DNA from: Corbicula japonica | Lineage: Eukaryota > Mollusca > Bivalvia > Venerida > Cyrenidae | Reading direction: 5' to 3' | Assembly: GCA_038501625.1 (NCBI GenBank) | Contig: JAZAYU010000012.1 | Coordinates: 1,488,001-1,552,000 of the forward strand | Length of the DNA: 64,000 nt | Part shown: positions 47,598-61,620 of the stretch, piece by piece | How the letters are laid out: the number at the start of each line of letters is the position of its first letter | Position numbering within the stretch: the first letter of the stretch is position 1 | Position numbers and translations under genes: made by a program | The notes under the pieces: model-generated | Seen by the model: the letters and a program-made list of their open reading frames with translations, nothing else | What the model was told of the DNA's origin: nothing | Database searches by the model: none

Positions 47598-50339
47598 GAA
47601 AGACATCGGATTATTACAAAGACACGTTCACTTTTTCTCGCACTTTACACTATTTAATAATTATAGGGTTTTTTCACCTGTTTGGTACCTTGCCGACGGT
47701 CTAGAGCTCTGAAATTTCTGCCATAAGCTCACCTCAAACATCTCTAGAAACCGTGCAAATTTCAAAGATATCGGATTATTACAAAGGCACGTTCACTTTT
47801 TCTCGCACTTTACACTATTTAATAATTATAGTGTTTTTCCCCCGTTTGGTACCTTGCCGACGGTCTAGAGCTCTGAAATTTCGGCCATCAGCTCACCTCA
47901 AATATCTCTAGAAACCGTGCAAATTTCAAAGATATCGGATTATTACAAAGACACATTCACATTTTCTCGCACTTTACGCTTTTTAATAATTATAGTGTTT
48001 TTTCCCCCGTTTGGTACCTTGCCGACGGTCTAGAGCTCTGAAATTTCGCAATAAGCTCACCTCAAATATCTCTAGAAACCGTGAAAATTTCAATGATATC
48101 GGATTAGTACAAAGACACGTTCACTTTTTCTCGCATTTTACGCTATTAAAAAATTATAGTGTTTTTTCCCTCGTTTTTGAACCTTTCCGACGGTCTAAAT
48201 CTCTGAAATTTCGGCCATAAGCTCACCTCAAATATCTCTAGAAACCGTGCAAATTTCAAAGATATCGAATAATTACAAAGACACGTTCACATTTTCTCGC
48301 ACTTTACGCTATTTAATAATTATGGTGTTTTTCCCCCGTTTGGTACCTTGCCGACGGTCTAGAGCTCTGAAATTTTCGGCCATAAGCTCACTTCAAATAT
48401 CTCTAGAAACCTTGCAAATTTCAAAGATATAGGATTATTACAAAGACACGTTCACTTTTTCTCGTAATTTACACTATTTAATAATTATAGTGTTTTTTCC
48501 CCCGTTTTGTACCTTGCCGACGGTCTAAGGCTCTGAAATTTCGGCCATAATCTCACCTCAAACATCTCTAGAAACCGTGCAATTTTCAAAGATATCGGAT
48601 TATTACAAAGACACGTTCACTTTTTCTAGCACTTTACGCTTTTAAAAACTATAGTGTTTTTTCCCCGTTTGGTACCTTGCCGACGGTCTAGATCTCTGAA
48701 AATTCGGCCATAAGCTCACCTCAAATATCTCTAAAAAACGTGCAAATTTCAAAGATATCGGATAGTTACAAAGACACGTTCACAATTTCTCGCACTTTAC
48801 GATATTTAATAATTATAGTGTTTTCCCCCGTTTGGGACCTTGCCGACGGTCTAGAGCTCTGAAATTTTCGGCCGTAAGCCCACCTAAAATATGTCTAGAA
48901 ACCGTGCAAATTTCAAAGATATCGGATTATTACAAAGACACGTTCACTATTTCTCGCACTACGCTATTTAATAATTATGGTGTTTTTTCCCCCGTTTGGT
49001 ACCTTGCCGACGGTCTAGATCTCTGAAATTTCGGCCATAAGCTCACCTCAAATATCTCTAGAAACCCTGCAAATTTCAAAGATATCGGATAATTACAAAG
49101 ACACGTTCACTTTCTCTCGCACTTTAAGCTATTTAATAATTATAGTGATTTTTACCCGTTTGGTACCTTGCCGACGGTCTAGAGCTCTGAAATTTCGGCC
49201 ATAAGCTCAACTCAAATATGTCTAGAAACCGTGCAAATTTCAAAGATATCGGATTATTACAAAGACACGTTCACTTTTTCGCGCACTTCACGCTTTTTAA
49301 TAATTATAGTGTTTTTCCCCCGTTTGGTACGTTGCCGACGGTCTAGAGCTCTGACATTTCGGCCATAAGCTCACCTCAAATATCTCTAGAAACCGTGCAA
49401 ATTTCAAAAATATCGGATAATTACAAAGACACGTTCACTTTTTCTCGCACTTTACGCTATTTACTAATTACAGTGTTTTACCCCGGATTGGTACCTTGCC
49501 GACAGTCTAGAGCTCTGAAATTTCGGCCATGAGCTCACCTCAAATATCTCTAGAAACCGTGCAAATTTCAAAGATATCGGATAATTACAAAGACACGTTC
49601 ACATTTTCTCGCACTTAACTCTATTTAATAATTATAGTGTTTTTCCATCGTTTGGTACCTTGCCGACGGTCTAGAGCTCTGAAATTTTCGGCCATGAGCT
49701 CACCTGAAATATCTCTAGAAACCGTGCAAATTTCAAAGATATCGGATTATTACAAAGACACGTTCACTTTTTCTCGCACTTTACACTATTTAATAATTAT
49801 AGTGTTTTTTCCCCCGTTTGGTACCTTGCCGACGGTCTAGAACTCTGAAATTTCTGCCATAAGCTCACCTCAAATATCTCTAGAAACCGTGCAAATTTCA
49901 AGATATCGGATTATTACAAAGGCACGTTCACTTTTTCTCGCGCTTTACCTTATTTCATAATTATAGTGTTTTCCCCAGTTTGGTACCTTGACGACGGTCT
50001 AGAGCTCTGAAATTTCGGCCATAAGCTCACCTCAAATATCTCTAGAAACCGTGCAAATTTCAAAGATATCGGATTATTACAAAGACACATTCACATTTTC
50101 TCGCACTTTACGCTTTTTAATAATTATAGTGTTTTTTCCCCCGATTAGTACCTTGCCGACGGTCTAGAGCTCTGAAATTTCGGCCATAAGCTCACCTCAA
50201 ATATCTCTAGAAACCGTGCAAATTTCAGTGATATGGGATTAGTACAAAGACACGTTCACTTTTTCTCGCACTTTACGCTATTAAAAAATTATAGTGTTTT
50301 TTCCCCCGTATGGAACCTTTCCGACGGTCTAAATGTCTG

Positions 50340-52629
50340 AAATTTCGGCCATAAGCTCACCTCAAATATCTCTAGAAACCGTGCAAATTTCAAAGATATC
50401 GAACAATTACAAAGAAACGTTCACATTTTCTCGCACTTTACGCTATTTAATAGTTATAGAGTTTTTCCCACGTTTGGTACCTTGCCGACGGTTTAGAGCT
50501 CTGAAATTTTCGGCCATAAGCTCACCTCAAATATCTCTAGAAACCTTGCAAATTTCAAAGATATCGGATTATTACAAAGTCACGTTCACTTTTTCTCGCA
50601 ATTTACACTATTTAATAATTTTAGTGTTTTTCCCCCGTTTGGTACCTTGCCGACGGTCTAGGTCTCTGAAATTTCGGCCATAAGCTCACCTCAAACATCT
50701 CTAGAAACCGTGCAATTTTCAAAGATATCGGATTATTACAAAGACACGTTCACTTTTTCTCGCACTTTACGCTTTTAAAAAATATAGTGTTTTTTCCCCG
50801 TTTGGTACCTTGCCGACTGTCTAGATCTCTGAAAATTCGGCCATAAGCTCACCTCAAATATCTCTAGAAAACGTGCAAATTTCAAAGATATCGGATAATT
50901 ACAAAGACACGTTCACAATTTCTCACACTTTACGCTATTTAATAATTATAGTGTTTTTCCCCCGTTTGGTACCTTGCCGACGGTCTAGAGCTCTGAAATT
51001 TTCGGCCATAAGCTCACCTCAAATATCTCGAGAAACCGTGCAAATTTCAAAGATATCGGATTATTACAAAGACACGTTCACTATTTCTCGCACTACGCTA
51101 TTTAATAGTTATGGTGTTTTTTCCCCCGTTTGGTACCTTGCCGACAGTCTAGATCTCTGAAATTTCGGCCGTAAGCTCACCTCAAATATCTCTAGAAACC
51201 CTGCAAATTTCGAAGATATCGGATTTTTACAAAGACACGTTCACTTTTCTCGCACTTTAAGCTATTTAATAATTATAGTGATTTTGCCCGTTTGGTACCT
51301 TGCCGACGGTCTAGAGCTCTGAAATTTCTGCCATAAGCTCAACTCAAATATGTCTAGAAATCGTGCAAATTTCAAAGATATCGGATAATTACAAAGACAC
51401 GTTCACTTTTTCTCCCATTTTACGCTATTTACTAATTATATTGTTTTCCCCGGTTTGGTACCTTGCCGACGGTGTAGAGCTCTGAAATTTCGGCCATAAG
51501 CTCACCTCAAATATCTCTAGAAACCGTGCAAATTTCAAAGATATCGAACAATTACAAAGAAACGTTCACATTTTCTCGCACTTTACGCTATTTAATAGTT
51601 ATAGAGTTTTTCCCACGTTTGGTACCTTGCCGACGGTTTAGAGCTCTGAAATTTTCGGCCATAAGCTCACCTCAAATATCTCTAGAAACCTTGAAAATTT
51701 CAAAGATATCGGATTATTACAAAGTCACGTTCACTTTTTCTCGCAATTTACACTATTTAATAATTTTAGTGTTTTTCCCCCGTTTGGTACCTTGCCGACG
51801 GTCTAGGTCTCTGAAATTTCGGCCATAAGCTCACCTCAAACATCTCTAGAAACCGTGCAATTTTCAAAGATATCGGATTATTACAAAGACACGTTCACTT
51901 TTTCTCGCACTTTACGCTTTTAAAAAATATAGTGTTTTTTCCCCGTTTGGTACCTTGCCGACTGTCTAGATCTCTGAAAATTCGGCCATAAGCTCACCTC
52001 AAATATCTCTAGAAAACGTGCAAATTTCAAAGATATCGGATAATTACAAAGACACGTTCACAATTTCTCACACTTTACGCTATTTAATAATTATAGTGTT
52101 TTTCCCCCGTTTGGTACCTTGCCGACGGGGTAGAGCTCTGAAATTTTCGGCCATAAGCTCACCTCAAATATCTCGAGAAACCGTGCAAATTTCAAAGATA
52201 TCGGATTATTACAAAGACACGTTCACTATTTCTCGCACTACGCTATTTAATAGTTATGGTGTTTTTTCCCCCGTTTGGTACCTTGCCGACGGTCTATATC
52301 TCTGAAATTTCGGCCGTAAGCTCACCTCAAATATCTCTAGAAACCCTGCAAATTTCGAAGATATCGGATTTTTACAAAGACACGTTCACTTTTCTCGCAC
52401 TTTAAGCTATTTAATAATTATAGTGATTTTGCCCGTTTGGTACCTTGCCGACGGTCTAGAGCTCTGAAATTTCTGCCATAAGCTCAACTCAAATATGTCT
52501 AGAAACCGTGCAAATTTCAAAGATATCGGATAATTACAAAGACACGTTCACTTTTTCTCCCATTTTACGCTATTTACTAATTATATTGTTTTCCCCGGTT
52601 TGGTACCTTGCCGACGGTGTAGAGCTCTG
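50340..52629 (+). repeat. Seven-monomer tandem duplication (2 x 1,145 bp)
   Basis: Positions 50,340-51,484 and 51,485-52,629 align at a constant offset of 1,145 bp. Shared markers are gaacaattacaaagaaacg (50,401 and 51,546), gtctaggtctctg, the cgcttttaaaaaatatag monomer, cacaatttctcacac, tcgcactacgc with tagttatgg, and tctcccattttac with actaattatattg (51,411 and 52,556). Only a few single-base differences were seen, so the event is recent. Confidence 0.85.
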
Positions 52630-54659
52630 AAATTTCGGCCATAAGCTCTCCTCAAATATCTCTAGAAACCGTGCAAATTTCAAAGATATCTGATTATTAC
52701 AAAGCCACGTTCACTTTTTCTCGCATTTTACGCTATTTACTAATTATAGTGTTTTCCCCCCGTTTGGTACCTTGCCGACGGTCTAGAGCTCTGAAATTTC
52801 GGCCATCAGCTCACCTCAAACATCTCTAGAAACCTTGCGAATTTCAAAGATATCGGATTATTACAAAGACACGTTCACGTTTTCTCGCACTTTACGCTAT
52901 TTAATAATTTTAGTGTTTTTCCCCCGCTTGGAACCTTGCCGACGGTCTAGAGCTCTGAAATTTCGGCCATAAGCTTACCTCAAATATGTCTAGAAACCGT
53001 GCGAATTTCAAAGATATCGAATTATTACAAAGACACGTTCACTTTTTCTCGCACTTTACGCTATTTAATAATTATAGTGTTTTTTCACCCGTTTGGTACC
53101 TTGCCGACGGTCTAGGGCTCTGAAATTTCGGCCATAAGCTCACCTCAAATATCTCTAGAAAACGTGCAAATTTAAAAGATCTCGGATTATTACAAAGACA
53201 CGTTCACTTTTTCTCGCACTTTACGCATTTTAATAATTATAGTGTTTTTCACCAGTTTGGTACCTTGCCGACGGTCTAGAGCTCTGAAATTTCGGCCATA
53301 AGCTCACCTCAAATATGTCTAGAAACCGTGCAAATTTCAAAGATATCGGATTATTACAAAGACACGTTCACTTTTTCTCGCACTTTACGCTTTTTAATAA
53401 TTATGGTGTTTTTCCCCCGTTTGGTACCTTGCCGACGGTCTAGAGCTCTGACATTTCGGCCATAAGCTCACCTCAAATATCTCTAGAAACCGTGCAAATT
53501 TCAAAGATATCGGATAATTACAAAGACAAGTTCACTTTTTCTCCCATTTTACGCTATTTAATAATTATATTGTTTTTCCCCCGTTTTGTACCTTGCCGAC
53601 GGTCTAGAGCTCTGAAATTGCGCCATAAGCTCATCTCAAATATCTATAGAAACCGTGGAAATTTCAAAGATATCGGATTATTACAAAGACACGTTCACTT
53701 TTTCTCGCACTTTACACGATTTAGTAATTATAGTGTTTTTCCCCCGTTTGGTACCTTGCTGACTGTCTAGATTTCTGAAATTTCGGCCATAAGCTCACCT
53801 CAAATATCCCTAGAAAGCGGGCAAATTTCAAAGATATCGGATTTTTACAAAGACACGTTCACTTTTTCTGGCACTTTACGCTATTTATTAATTATAGTGT
53901 TTTTTTACCCCGTTTGGTACCTTGCCGTCGGTCTAGAGCTCTGAAATTTCGGCCATAAGCTCACCTCAAATATCTCTAGAAACCGGGCAAATTATAGATA
54001 TCGGATTAGTACAAAGACACGTTCACTTTTTCTCGCACTTTACGCTATTTAATAATTATAATGTTTTTTCCCCCGTTTGGTTCCTTGCCGACGGTCTAGA
54101 GCTCTGAAATTTCGAACATACGCTCACCTCAAATATCTCTAGAAACCGTGCACATTTCAAAGATATCGGATTATTAGAAAGACACGTCCACTTTTTCTCG
54201 CACTTAACGCTATATAATAATTATAGTGTTTTCCACCCAATTGGTACCTTGCCGACGGTCTAGAGCTCTGAAAATTCGGCCATAAGCTCACCTCAAATAT
54301 CGCTAGAAACCGTGCAAATTTCAAAGATATCGGATTATTACAAAGGCACGTTCACTTTTTCTCGCACTTTACCCTATTTAACAATTATAGTGTTTTTTCC
54401 CCCGTTTGGTACCTTGCCGACAGTCTAGAGATCTAAAAGTTCGGCCATAAGCTCACCTAAAATATCTCTTGAAACCGTGCAAATTTCAAAGATTCGGATT
54501 ATTACAAAGACACGTTCACTTTTTCTCGTACTTTACGCTATTTAATAATTATAGTGTTGTTTCCCCCGTTTGGTACCTTGCCGACGGTCTAGATCTCTGA
54601 AATTTTGGCCTTTAGCTCACCTTAAATATCTCTAGAAACCGTGCAAATTTCAAAGATAT

Positions 54660-57600
54660 CGGATTTTTACAAAGACACGTTCACATTTTCTTGCACTTTA
54701 CACTAATAATTATAGTGTTTTTCCCCCGTTTGGTACCTTGCAGACGTTCTAGAGCTCTGAAATTTCGGCCATAAGCTCACCTCAAATATCTCTAGAAACC
54801 GTGCAAAATTCAAAGATATCGGATCATTTTGAAAACACATTCACTTTTTCTCGCACTTTACACTATTTGATAATTATAGAGTTTTTCCCCTGGTTTGGTA
54901 CCTTGCCGACGGTCCTAGAGCACTGAAATTTCTGCCATAAGCTCACCTAAAATATCTCTAGAAACCGTGCAAATTTCAAAGATATCGGACTATTACAAAG
55001 ACACGTTCACTTTTTCTTGCATTTTACACTATTTAAAAATTATTTTTTTTTTTCTCCCGATTGGTACCTTGCCGACGGTCTAGAGCTCTGAAATTTCGGC
55101 CATAAGCTCACCTCAAACATCTCTAGAAACCGTGAAAATTTCAAAGATATCGGATTATTACAAAGACACGTTCACTTTTTCTCGCACTTTACGCTATTTA
55201 ATAATTATAGGATTGTTTCCCCCGTTTGGTACCTTGCCGACGGTCTAGAGCTCTGAAATTTCGGCCATAAGCTCACCTCAAATATCTCTAGAAACCGTGC
55301 AAATTTCAAAGATATCGCATTATTACGAAGACACGTTAACTTTTTTGCACTTTACACTAATAATAATAGAATTTTTTCTCCAGTTTGGTACCTTGCCGAC
55401 GTTCTAGAGCTCTGAAATTTCGGCTATAAGCTCAACTCAAATATCTCTAGAAAGCGGGCAAATTTCAAAGATATCGGATTATTACAAAGACACGTTCACT
55501 TTTTCTCGCACTTTACGCTATTTAATAATTACAGTGTTTTTTCCCCCGTTTGGTACCTTGCCGACGGTCTAGAGCTCTGATATTTCGGCCATAAGCTCAC
55601 CTCAAATATCTCTAGAGACCGTGCAAATTTCAAAGATATCGAATTATTACAAAGACACGTTCACTTTTTCTCGCACTTTACGATATTTAATAATTAAAGA
55701 GTTTTTTCCCCCATCTGGTACCTTGCCGACGGTCTAGAGCTATGAAATTTCGGCCAAAATCTCACTTTAAATATCTCTAGAAACCGTGCAAATTTCAAAG
55801 ATATCGGATTATTACAAAGACACGTTCACTTTTTCTTGCACTTTACATTGTTTAATAATTATAGTATTTTCTCCCCCGTTTGGTACGTTGCCTACGGTCT
55901 AGAGCTCTGAAATTTCGGCCATAAGCTCACCTCAAAAATCTCTAGAAACCGTGCAAATTTCAAAGATATCGGATTATTACAAAGACACGTTCACATTTCT
56001 AGCCTTTTGCGCTATTTAATAATTATAGAGTTTTTTCCCCCGCTTGGTACCTTGCCGACGGTCTAGAGCTCTGAAATTTCGGCCATAAGCTCACCTCAAA
56101 AATCTCTAGAAACCGTGCAAATTTCAAAGATATCGGATTATTACAAAGACACGTTCACATTTTCTCGCACTTTACGCTATTTAATAATTATAGTGTTTTT
56201 CCCCCGTTTGTTACCTTGCCGACGGTCTAGATCTCTGAAATTTCGGCCATAAGCTCACCTCAAATATCTCTAGAAACCGTGCAAATTTCAAAGATATCGG
56301 ATTATTACAAAGACACGTTCACATTTTCTCGCACTTTACGCTATTTAATAATTATAGTGTTTTTTTCCCCCGTTTGGTACCTTACCGACGGACTAGAGCT
56401 CTGAAATTTCGGCCTTTAGCTCACCTCAAACATCTCTAGAAACCGTGCAAATTTCAAAGATATCGGATTTTTACAAAGACACGTTCACATTTTCTTGCAC
56501 TTTACACTAATAATTATAGTGTTTTTCCCGCGTTTGGTACCTTGCCGACGGTCTAGAGCTCTGAAATTTCGGCCATAAGCTCACCTCAAATATCTCTAGA
56601 AACCGTGCAAAATTCAAAGATATCGGATCATTTTGAAAACACGTTCACTTTTTCTCGCACTTTACACTATTTGATAATTATAGAGTTTTTCCCCTGGTTT
56701 GGTACCTTGCCGACGGTCCTAGAGCACTGAAATTTCGGCCATAAGCTCACCTCAAATATCTCTAGAAACCGTGCAAATTTCAAAGATATCGGAATATTAC
56801 AAAGACACGGTCACTTTTTCTTGCATTTTACGCTATTTAAAAATTATATTGCTTTTTGTCTCCCGATTGGTACCTTGCCGACGGTCTAGAGCTCTGAAAT
56901 TTCGGCCATAAGCTCACCTCAAACATCTCTAGAAACCGTGAAAATTTCAAAGATATCGGATTATTACAAAGACACGTTCACTTTTTCTCGCACTTTACGC
57001 TATTTAATAATTATAGGGTTGTTTCCCCCGTTTGGTACCTTGCCGACGGTCTAGAGCTCTGAAATTTCGGTCATAAGCTCGCCTCAAAAATCTCTAGAAA
57101 CCGTGCAAATTTCAAAGATATCGGATTATTACAAAGACACGTTCACATTTCTAGCATTTTGAGCTATTTAATAATTATAGTGTTTTTCCCCCGATTGGTA
57201 CCTTGCCGATGGTCTAGAGCTCTGAAATTTCGGCCATAAGCTCACCTGAAATATCTCTAGAAACCGTACAAATTTCAAAGATATCATATTATTACGAAGA
57301 CACGTTAACTTTTTTGCACTTTACACTAATAATTATAGAATTTTTTCTCTAGTTTGGTACCTTGCCGACGTTCTAGAGCTCTGAAATGTCGGCCATAAGC
57401 TCAACTCAAATATCTCTAGAAAGCGGGCAAATTTCAAAGATATCGGATTATTACAAAGACACGTTCACTTTTTCTCGCACTTTACGCTATTTAATAATTA
57501 TAGTGTTTTTCCCCCGTTTGGTACCTTGCCGACGGTCTAGATCTCTGAAATTTCGTTCATTAGCTCACCTGAAATATCTCTAGAAACCGTGCACATTTCA

Positions 57601-58480
57601 AAGATATCGGATTATTACAAAGACACGTTCACATTTTCTCTCACGCTATTAAATAATTATAGTGTTTTTTTCCCCTGTTTGGTACCTTACCGACGGTCTA
57701 GAGCTCTGAAATTTCGGCCATAAGCTCACCTCAAATATCTCTAGAGACCGTGCAAATTTCAAAGATATCGAATTATTACAAAGACACGTTCACTTTTTCT
57801 CGCACTTTACGATATTTAATAATTATAGTGTTTTTCCCCCGTTTGGTACATTGCCGACGGTCTAGAGCTCTGAAATTTCGGCCAAAATCTCACCTTAAAT
57901 ATCTCTAGAAACCGTGCAAATTTCAAAGATATCAGATTATTACAAAGACACGTTCACTTTTTCTTGCACTTTACATTGTTTAATAATTATAGTATTTTCT
58001 CCCCCGTTTGGTACTTTGCCTACCGTCTAGAGCTCTGAAATTTCGGTCATAAGCTCGCCTCAAAAATCTCTAGAAACCGTGCAAATTTCAAAGATATCGG
58101 ATTATTACAAAGACACGTTCACATTTCTAGCATTTTGAGCTATTTAATAATTATAGTGTTTTTTCCCCCGATTGGTACCTTGCCGATGGTCTAGAGCTCT
58201 GAAATTTCGGCCATAAGCTCACCTCAAATATCTCTAGAAACCGTGCAACTTTCAAAGATATCATATTATTACGAAGACACGTTAACTTTTTTGCACTTTA
58301 CACTAATAATTATAGAATTTTTTCTCCAGTTTGGTACCTTGCCGACGTTCTAGAGCTCTGAAATTTCGGCCATAAGCTCAACTCAAATATCTCTAGAAAG
58401 CGGGCAAATTTCAAAGATATCGGATTATTACAAAGACACGTTCACATTTTCTCGCACTTTACGCTATTTAATAATTATAG
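54660..58480 (+). repeat. Nested block duplications (6, 11 and 12 monomer offsets)
   Basis: The ggatcattttgaaaacac monomer is at 54,821 and 56,625 (offset 1,804, eleven monomers). The attacgaagacacgttaac monomer with cactaataat is near 55,324, 57,291 and 58,268 (offsets of about 1,967 and 977, twelve and six monomers). The catttctagcattttgagc monomer is near 57,145 and 58,122 (six monomers). Several rounds of block copying overlap here. Confidence 0.7.
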
Positions 58481-60419
58481 TGTTTTTCCCCCGTTTGGTA
58501 CCTTACCGACGGACTAGAGCTCTGAAATTTTCGGCCATAAGCTCACCTCAAATATCTCTAGAAACCGTGCAAATTTCAAAGATATCGAATTATTACAAAG
58601 ACGCGTTCACTTTTTCTCGCACTTTACGATATTTAATAATTATAGTGTTTTTTCCCCCGTTTGGTACCTTGCCGACGGTCTAGATCTCTGAAATTTCGGC
58701 CATAAGCTCACCTCAGATATCTCTAGAAACCGTGCACATTTAAAAGATATCGGATAATTACAAAGACACGTTCACATTTTCTAGCATTTTACGCTGTTTA
58801 ATAATTCTAGTATTCTTCCCTCGTTTGGTACCTTACCGACAGTCTAGAGCTCTGAAATTTCGGCAATAAGCTCACCTCAAATATCTCTAGAAACCGTGCA
58901 AATTTCAAAGATATCGGATTTTTACAAAGACACGTTCACTTTGTCTCGCACTTTACGCTATTTATTAATAATAGTGTTTTTTTCCCCGTTTGGTACCTTG
59001 CCGACGGTCTAGAGCGCTGAAATTTCGGCCATAAGCTCACCTCAAATATCTCTAGAAACCGGGCAAATTTCAAAGATATCGGATTATTACAAAGACACGT
59101 TCACTTTTCTCACACTTTACGCTATTTAATAATTATAGTGTTTTTCCCCCGTTTGGTACCTTGCCGACGGTCTAGAGCTCTAAAATTTCGACCATAAGCT
59201 CACCTCAAATATCTCTAGAAACCGTGCACATTTCAAAGATATCGGATTATTAGAAAGACACGTCCACTTTTTCTAGCACTTAACGCAATTTTATAATAAT
59301 AGTGTTTTCCAACCAATTGGTACCTTGCCGACGGTCTAGAGCTCTGAAATTTCGGCCATAAGCTCACCTCAAATATCTCTAGAAACCGGGCAAGTTTCAA
59401 AGATATCGGATTATTACAAAGACACGTTCACTTTTTCTCGAACTTTACCCTATTTAACAATTATAGTGATTTTTCCCCGTTTGGTACCTTGCCGACGGTC
59501 TAGAGCTGTGAAATTTCGGCCATAAGCTCACCTTAAATATCTCTAGAAACCGTGCAAATTTCAAAGATATCGGATTATTACAAAGACACGTTCACATTTT
59601 CTTGCATTTCACGCTATTAAATAATTCTAGTAGTCTTCCACCGTTTAGTACCTTGCCGACAGTCTAGAGCTCTGAAATTTCGGCCATAAGCTCACCTCAA
59701 ATATCTCTAGAAACCGTGCAAATTTCAAAGATATCGGATTATCAGAAAGACACGTTCACTTTTTCATGCACTTTAAGCTATTTAATAATTATAAGGTTTT
59801 CTCCCCCGTTTGGTACCTTACCGACGGACTAGAGCTCTGAAATTTCGGCCATAAGCTCACCTCAAATATCTCTAGAAACCGTGCAAATTTCAAAGATATC
59901 GAATTATTACAAAGACGCGTTCACTTTTTCTCGCACTTTACGATATTTAATAATTATAGTGTTTTTTCCCCCGTTTGGTACCTTGCCGACGGTCTAGAAC
60001 TTTGAAATTTCGGCCATAAGCTCACCTCAAATATCTCTTGAAACCGTACAAATTTCAAAGATATCCGAGTATTACAAAGACACGTTTACTTTTTCTTGCA
60101 CTTTACACTATTTAATAATTATAGTGTTTTCTCCCCCGTTTGGTACGTTGCCGACGGTCTATGGCTCTGAAATTTCGGCCATTAGCTCACCTCAAATATC
60201 GCTAGAAACCGTGCAAATTTCAAAGATATCGGATTATTACAAAGACACGTTCACATTTTCTTGCATTTAACGCTATTAAATAATTATAGTGTTTTTTCCC
60301 CCGCTAGGTACCTTGCCGACGGTCTAGAGCTCTGAAATTTCGGCCATAAACTCACCAAAATATCTCTAGAAACCGTCCAAATTTCAAAGATATCGGATTA
60401 TTTTAAAGACACGTTCACT

Positions 60420-61620
60420 TTTTCTCGCACTTTACGCTTTTTTATAATTATAGTGTTTTTCCCCAGTTTGGTACCTTGCTGACGGTCTAGAACTATAAAT
60501 TTTCGGCCATAATCTCACCTCAAATATCTCTAGAAACCGTGCAAATTTCAAAGATATAGGATTATTACAAAGACACGTTCACTTTTTCTCGCACCTTACG
60601 CTATTTAAGAATTACAGTGTTTTTCCAAAGTTTGGTACCTTGCCGACGGTCTAGAGCTTTGAAATTTCGGCCATAAGCTCACCTTAAATATCTCTAGAAA
60701 CCGTGTAAATATCAAAGATATCGGATTATTACAAAGACACGTTCACTTTTTCTCGCACTTTACCCTATTTAACAATTATAGTGATTTTCACCCGTTTGGT
60801 ACCTTGTTGACGGTCTTGAGCTGTGAAATTTCGGCCATAAGCTCACCTTAAATATCTCAAGAAACCGTGAAAATTTCAAAGATATCGGATTATTAAAAAG
60901 ACACGTTCACTTTTTCTCGCACATTACGCTATTTAATAATTATTGTGTTTTTCCCCAGTTTGGTACCTTGCCGACGGTCTAGAGCTCTGAAATTTCGGCC
61001 ATAAGCTCACCTTAAATATCTCAAGAAACCGTGCAAATTTCAAAGATATCGGATTATTACAAAGACACGTTCCTTTTTTCTTGCAATTTACACTAGTTAA
61101 TAATTATAGTGTTTTTTCTTCCGATTGTTACCATTCGGACGGTCTGGATCTCTGAAATTTCGTTCATAAGCTCACCTCAAATATCTCTAGAAACCGCGCA
61201 AATTTCAAAGATATCGGATTATTACAAAGACACGTTCACTTTTTCTCGCACTTTAAGCTATTTAATATTTATAGCGTTTTTTACACCGTTTGGTACCTTG
61301 CCGACGGTCTAGATTATTAAAAAGACACGTTCACTTTTTCTCGCACTTTAAGCTTTTTTATAATTATAGTGTCTTTCCCCAGTTTGGTACCTTGCCGACG
61401 GTCTAGAACTATAAATTTTCGGCCATAATCTCACCTCAAATATCTCTAGAAACCGTGCAAATTTCAAAGATATAGGATTATTACAAAGACACGTTCACTT
61501 TTTTTCGCACTTTACGCTATTTAAGAATTATAGTGTTTTTCCAAAGTTTGGTACCTTGCCGACGGTCTAGAGCTTTGAAATTTCGGCCATAAGCTCACCT
61601 CATATATCTCTAGAAACCGT
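60420..61620 (+). repeat. Block duplication containing a deletion junction
   Basis: The aactataaattttcggccataatctc monomer and the next one with taagaatta and ttccaaagtttgg occur at about 60,491-60,660 and 61,407-61,575. The offset is 916 bp, which is not a whole number of monomers. The missing half monomer is explained by the deletion at 61,306-61,320 between the two copies. Confidence 0.7.

Larger units (their letters stand above)
42947..47598 (-). mobile_element. Penelope-like retroelement, Naiad-type, inserted in satellite
   Basis: About 4.65 kb, minus strand. Two direct pseudo-LTRs (about 42,953-43,407 and 47,143-47,597) flank one long broken ORF. On the coding strand the domains run Cys-rich region, GIY-YIG endonuclease, a linker with a CxC-type motif, then reverse transcriptase. 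This order, endonuclease before RT, is that of the Naiad/Chlamys PLEs and is the reverse of canonical EN+ PLEs. The satellite is interrupted at gtgcaaatt|(A-run) and resumes at aaagacatcgg, with only about 2 bp (tc) of the monomer lost and no clear target duplication. The pseudo-LTRs differ at about 7 positions, so insertion is fairly recent on the scale of satellite turnover. Two frameshifts mean this copy is not autonomous as sequenced. Confidence 0.88.
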
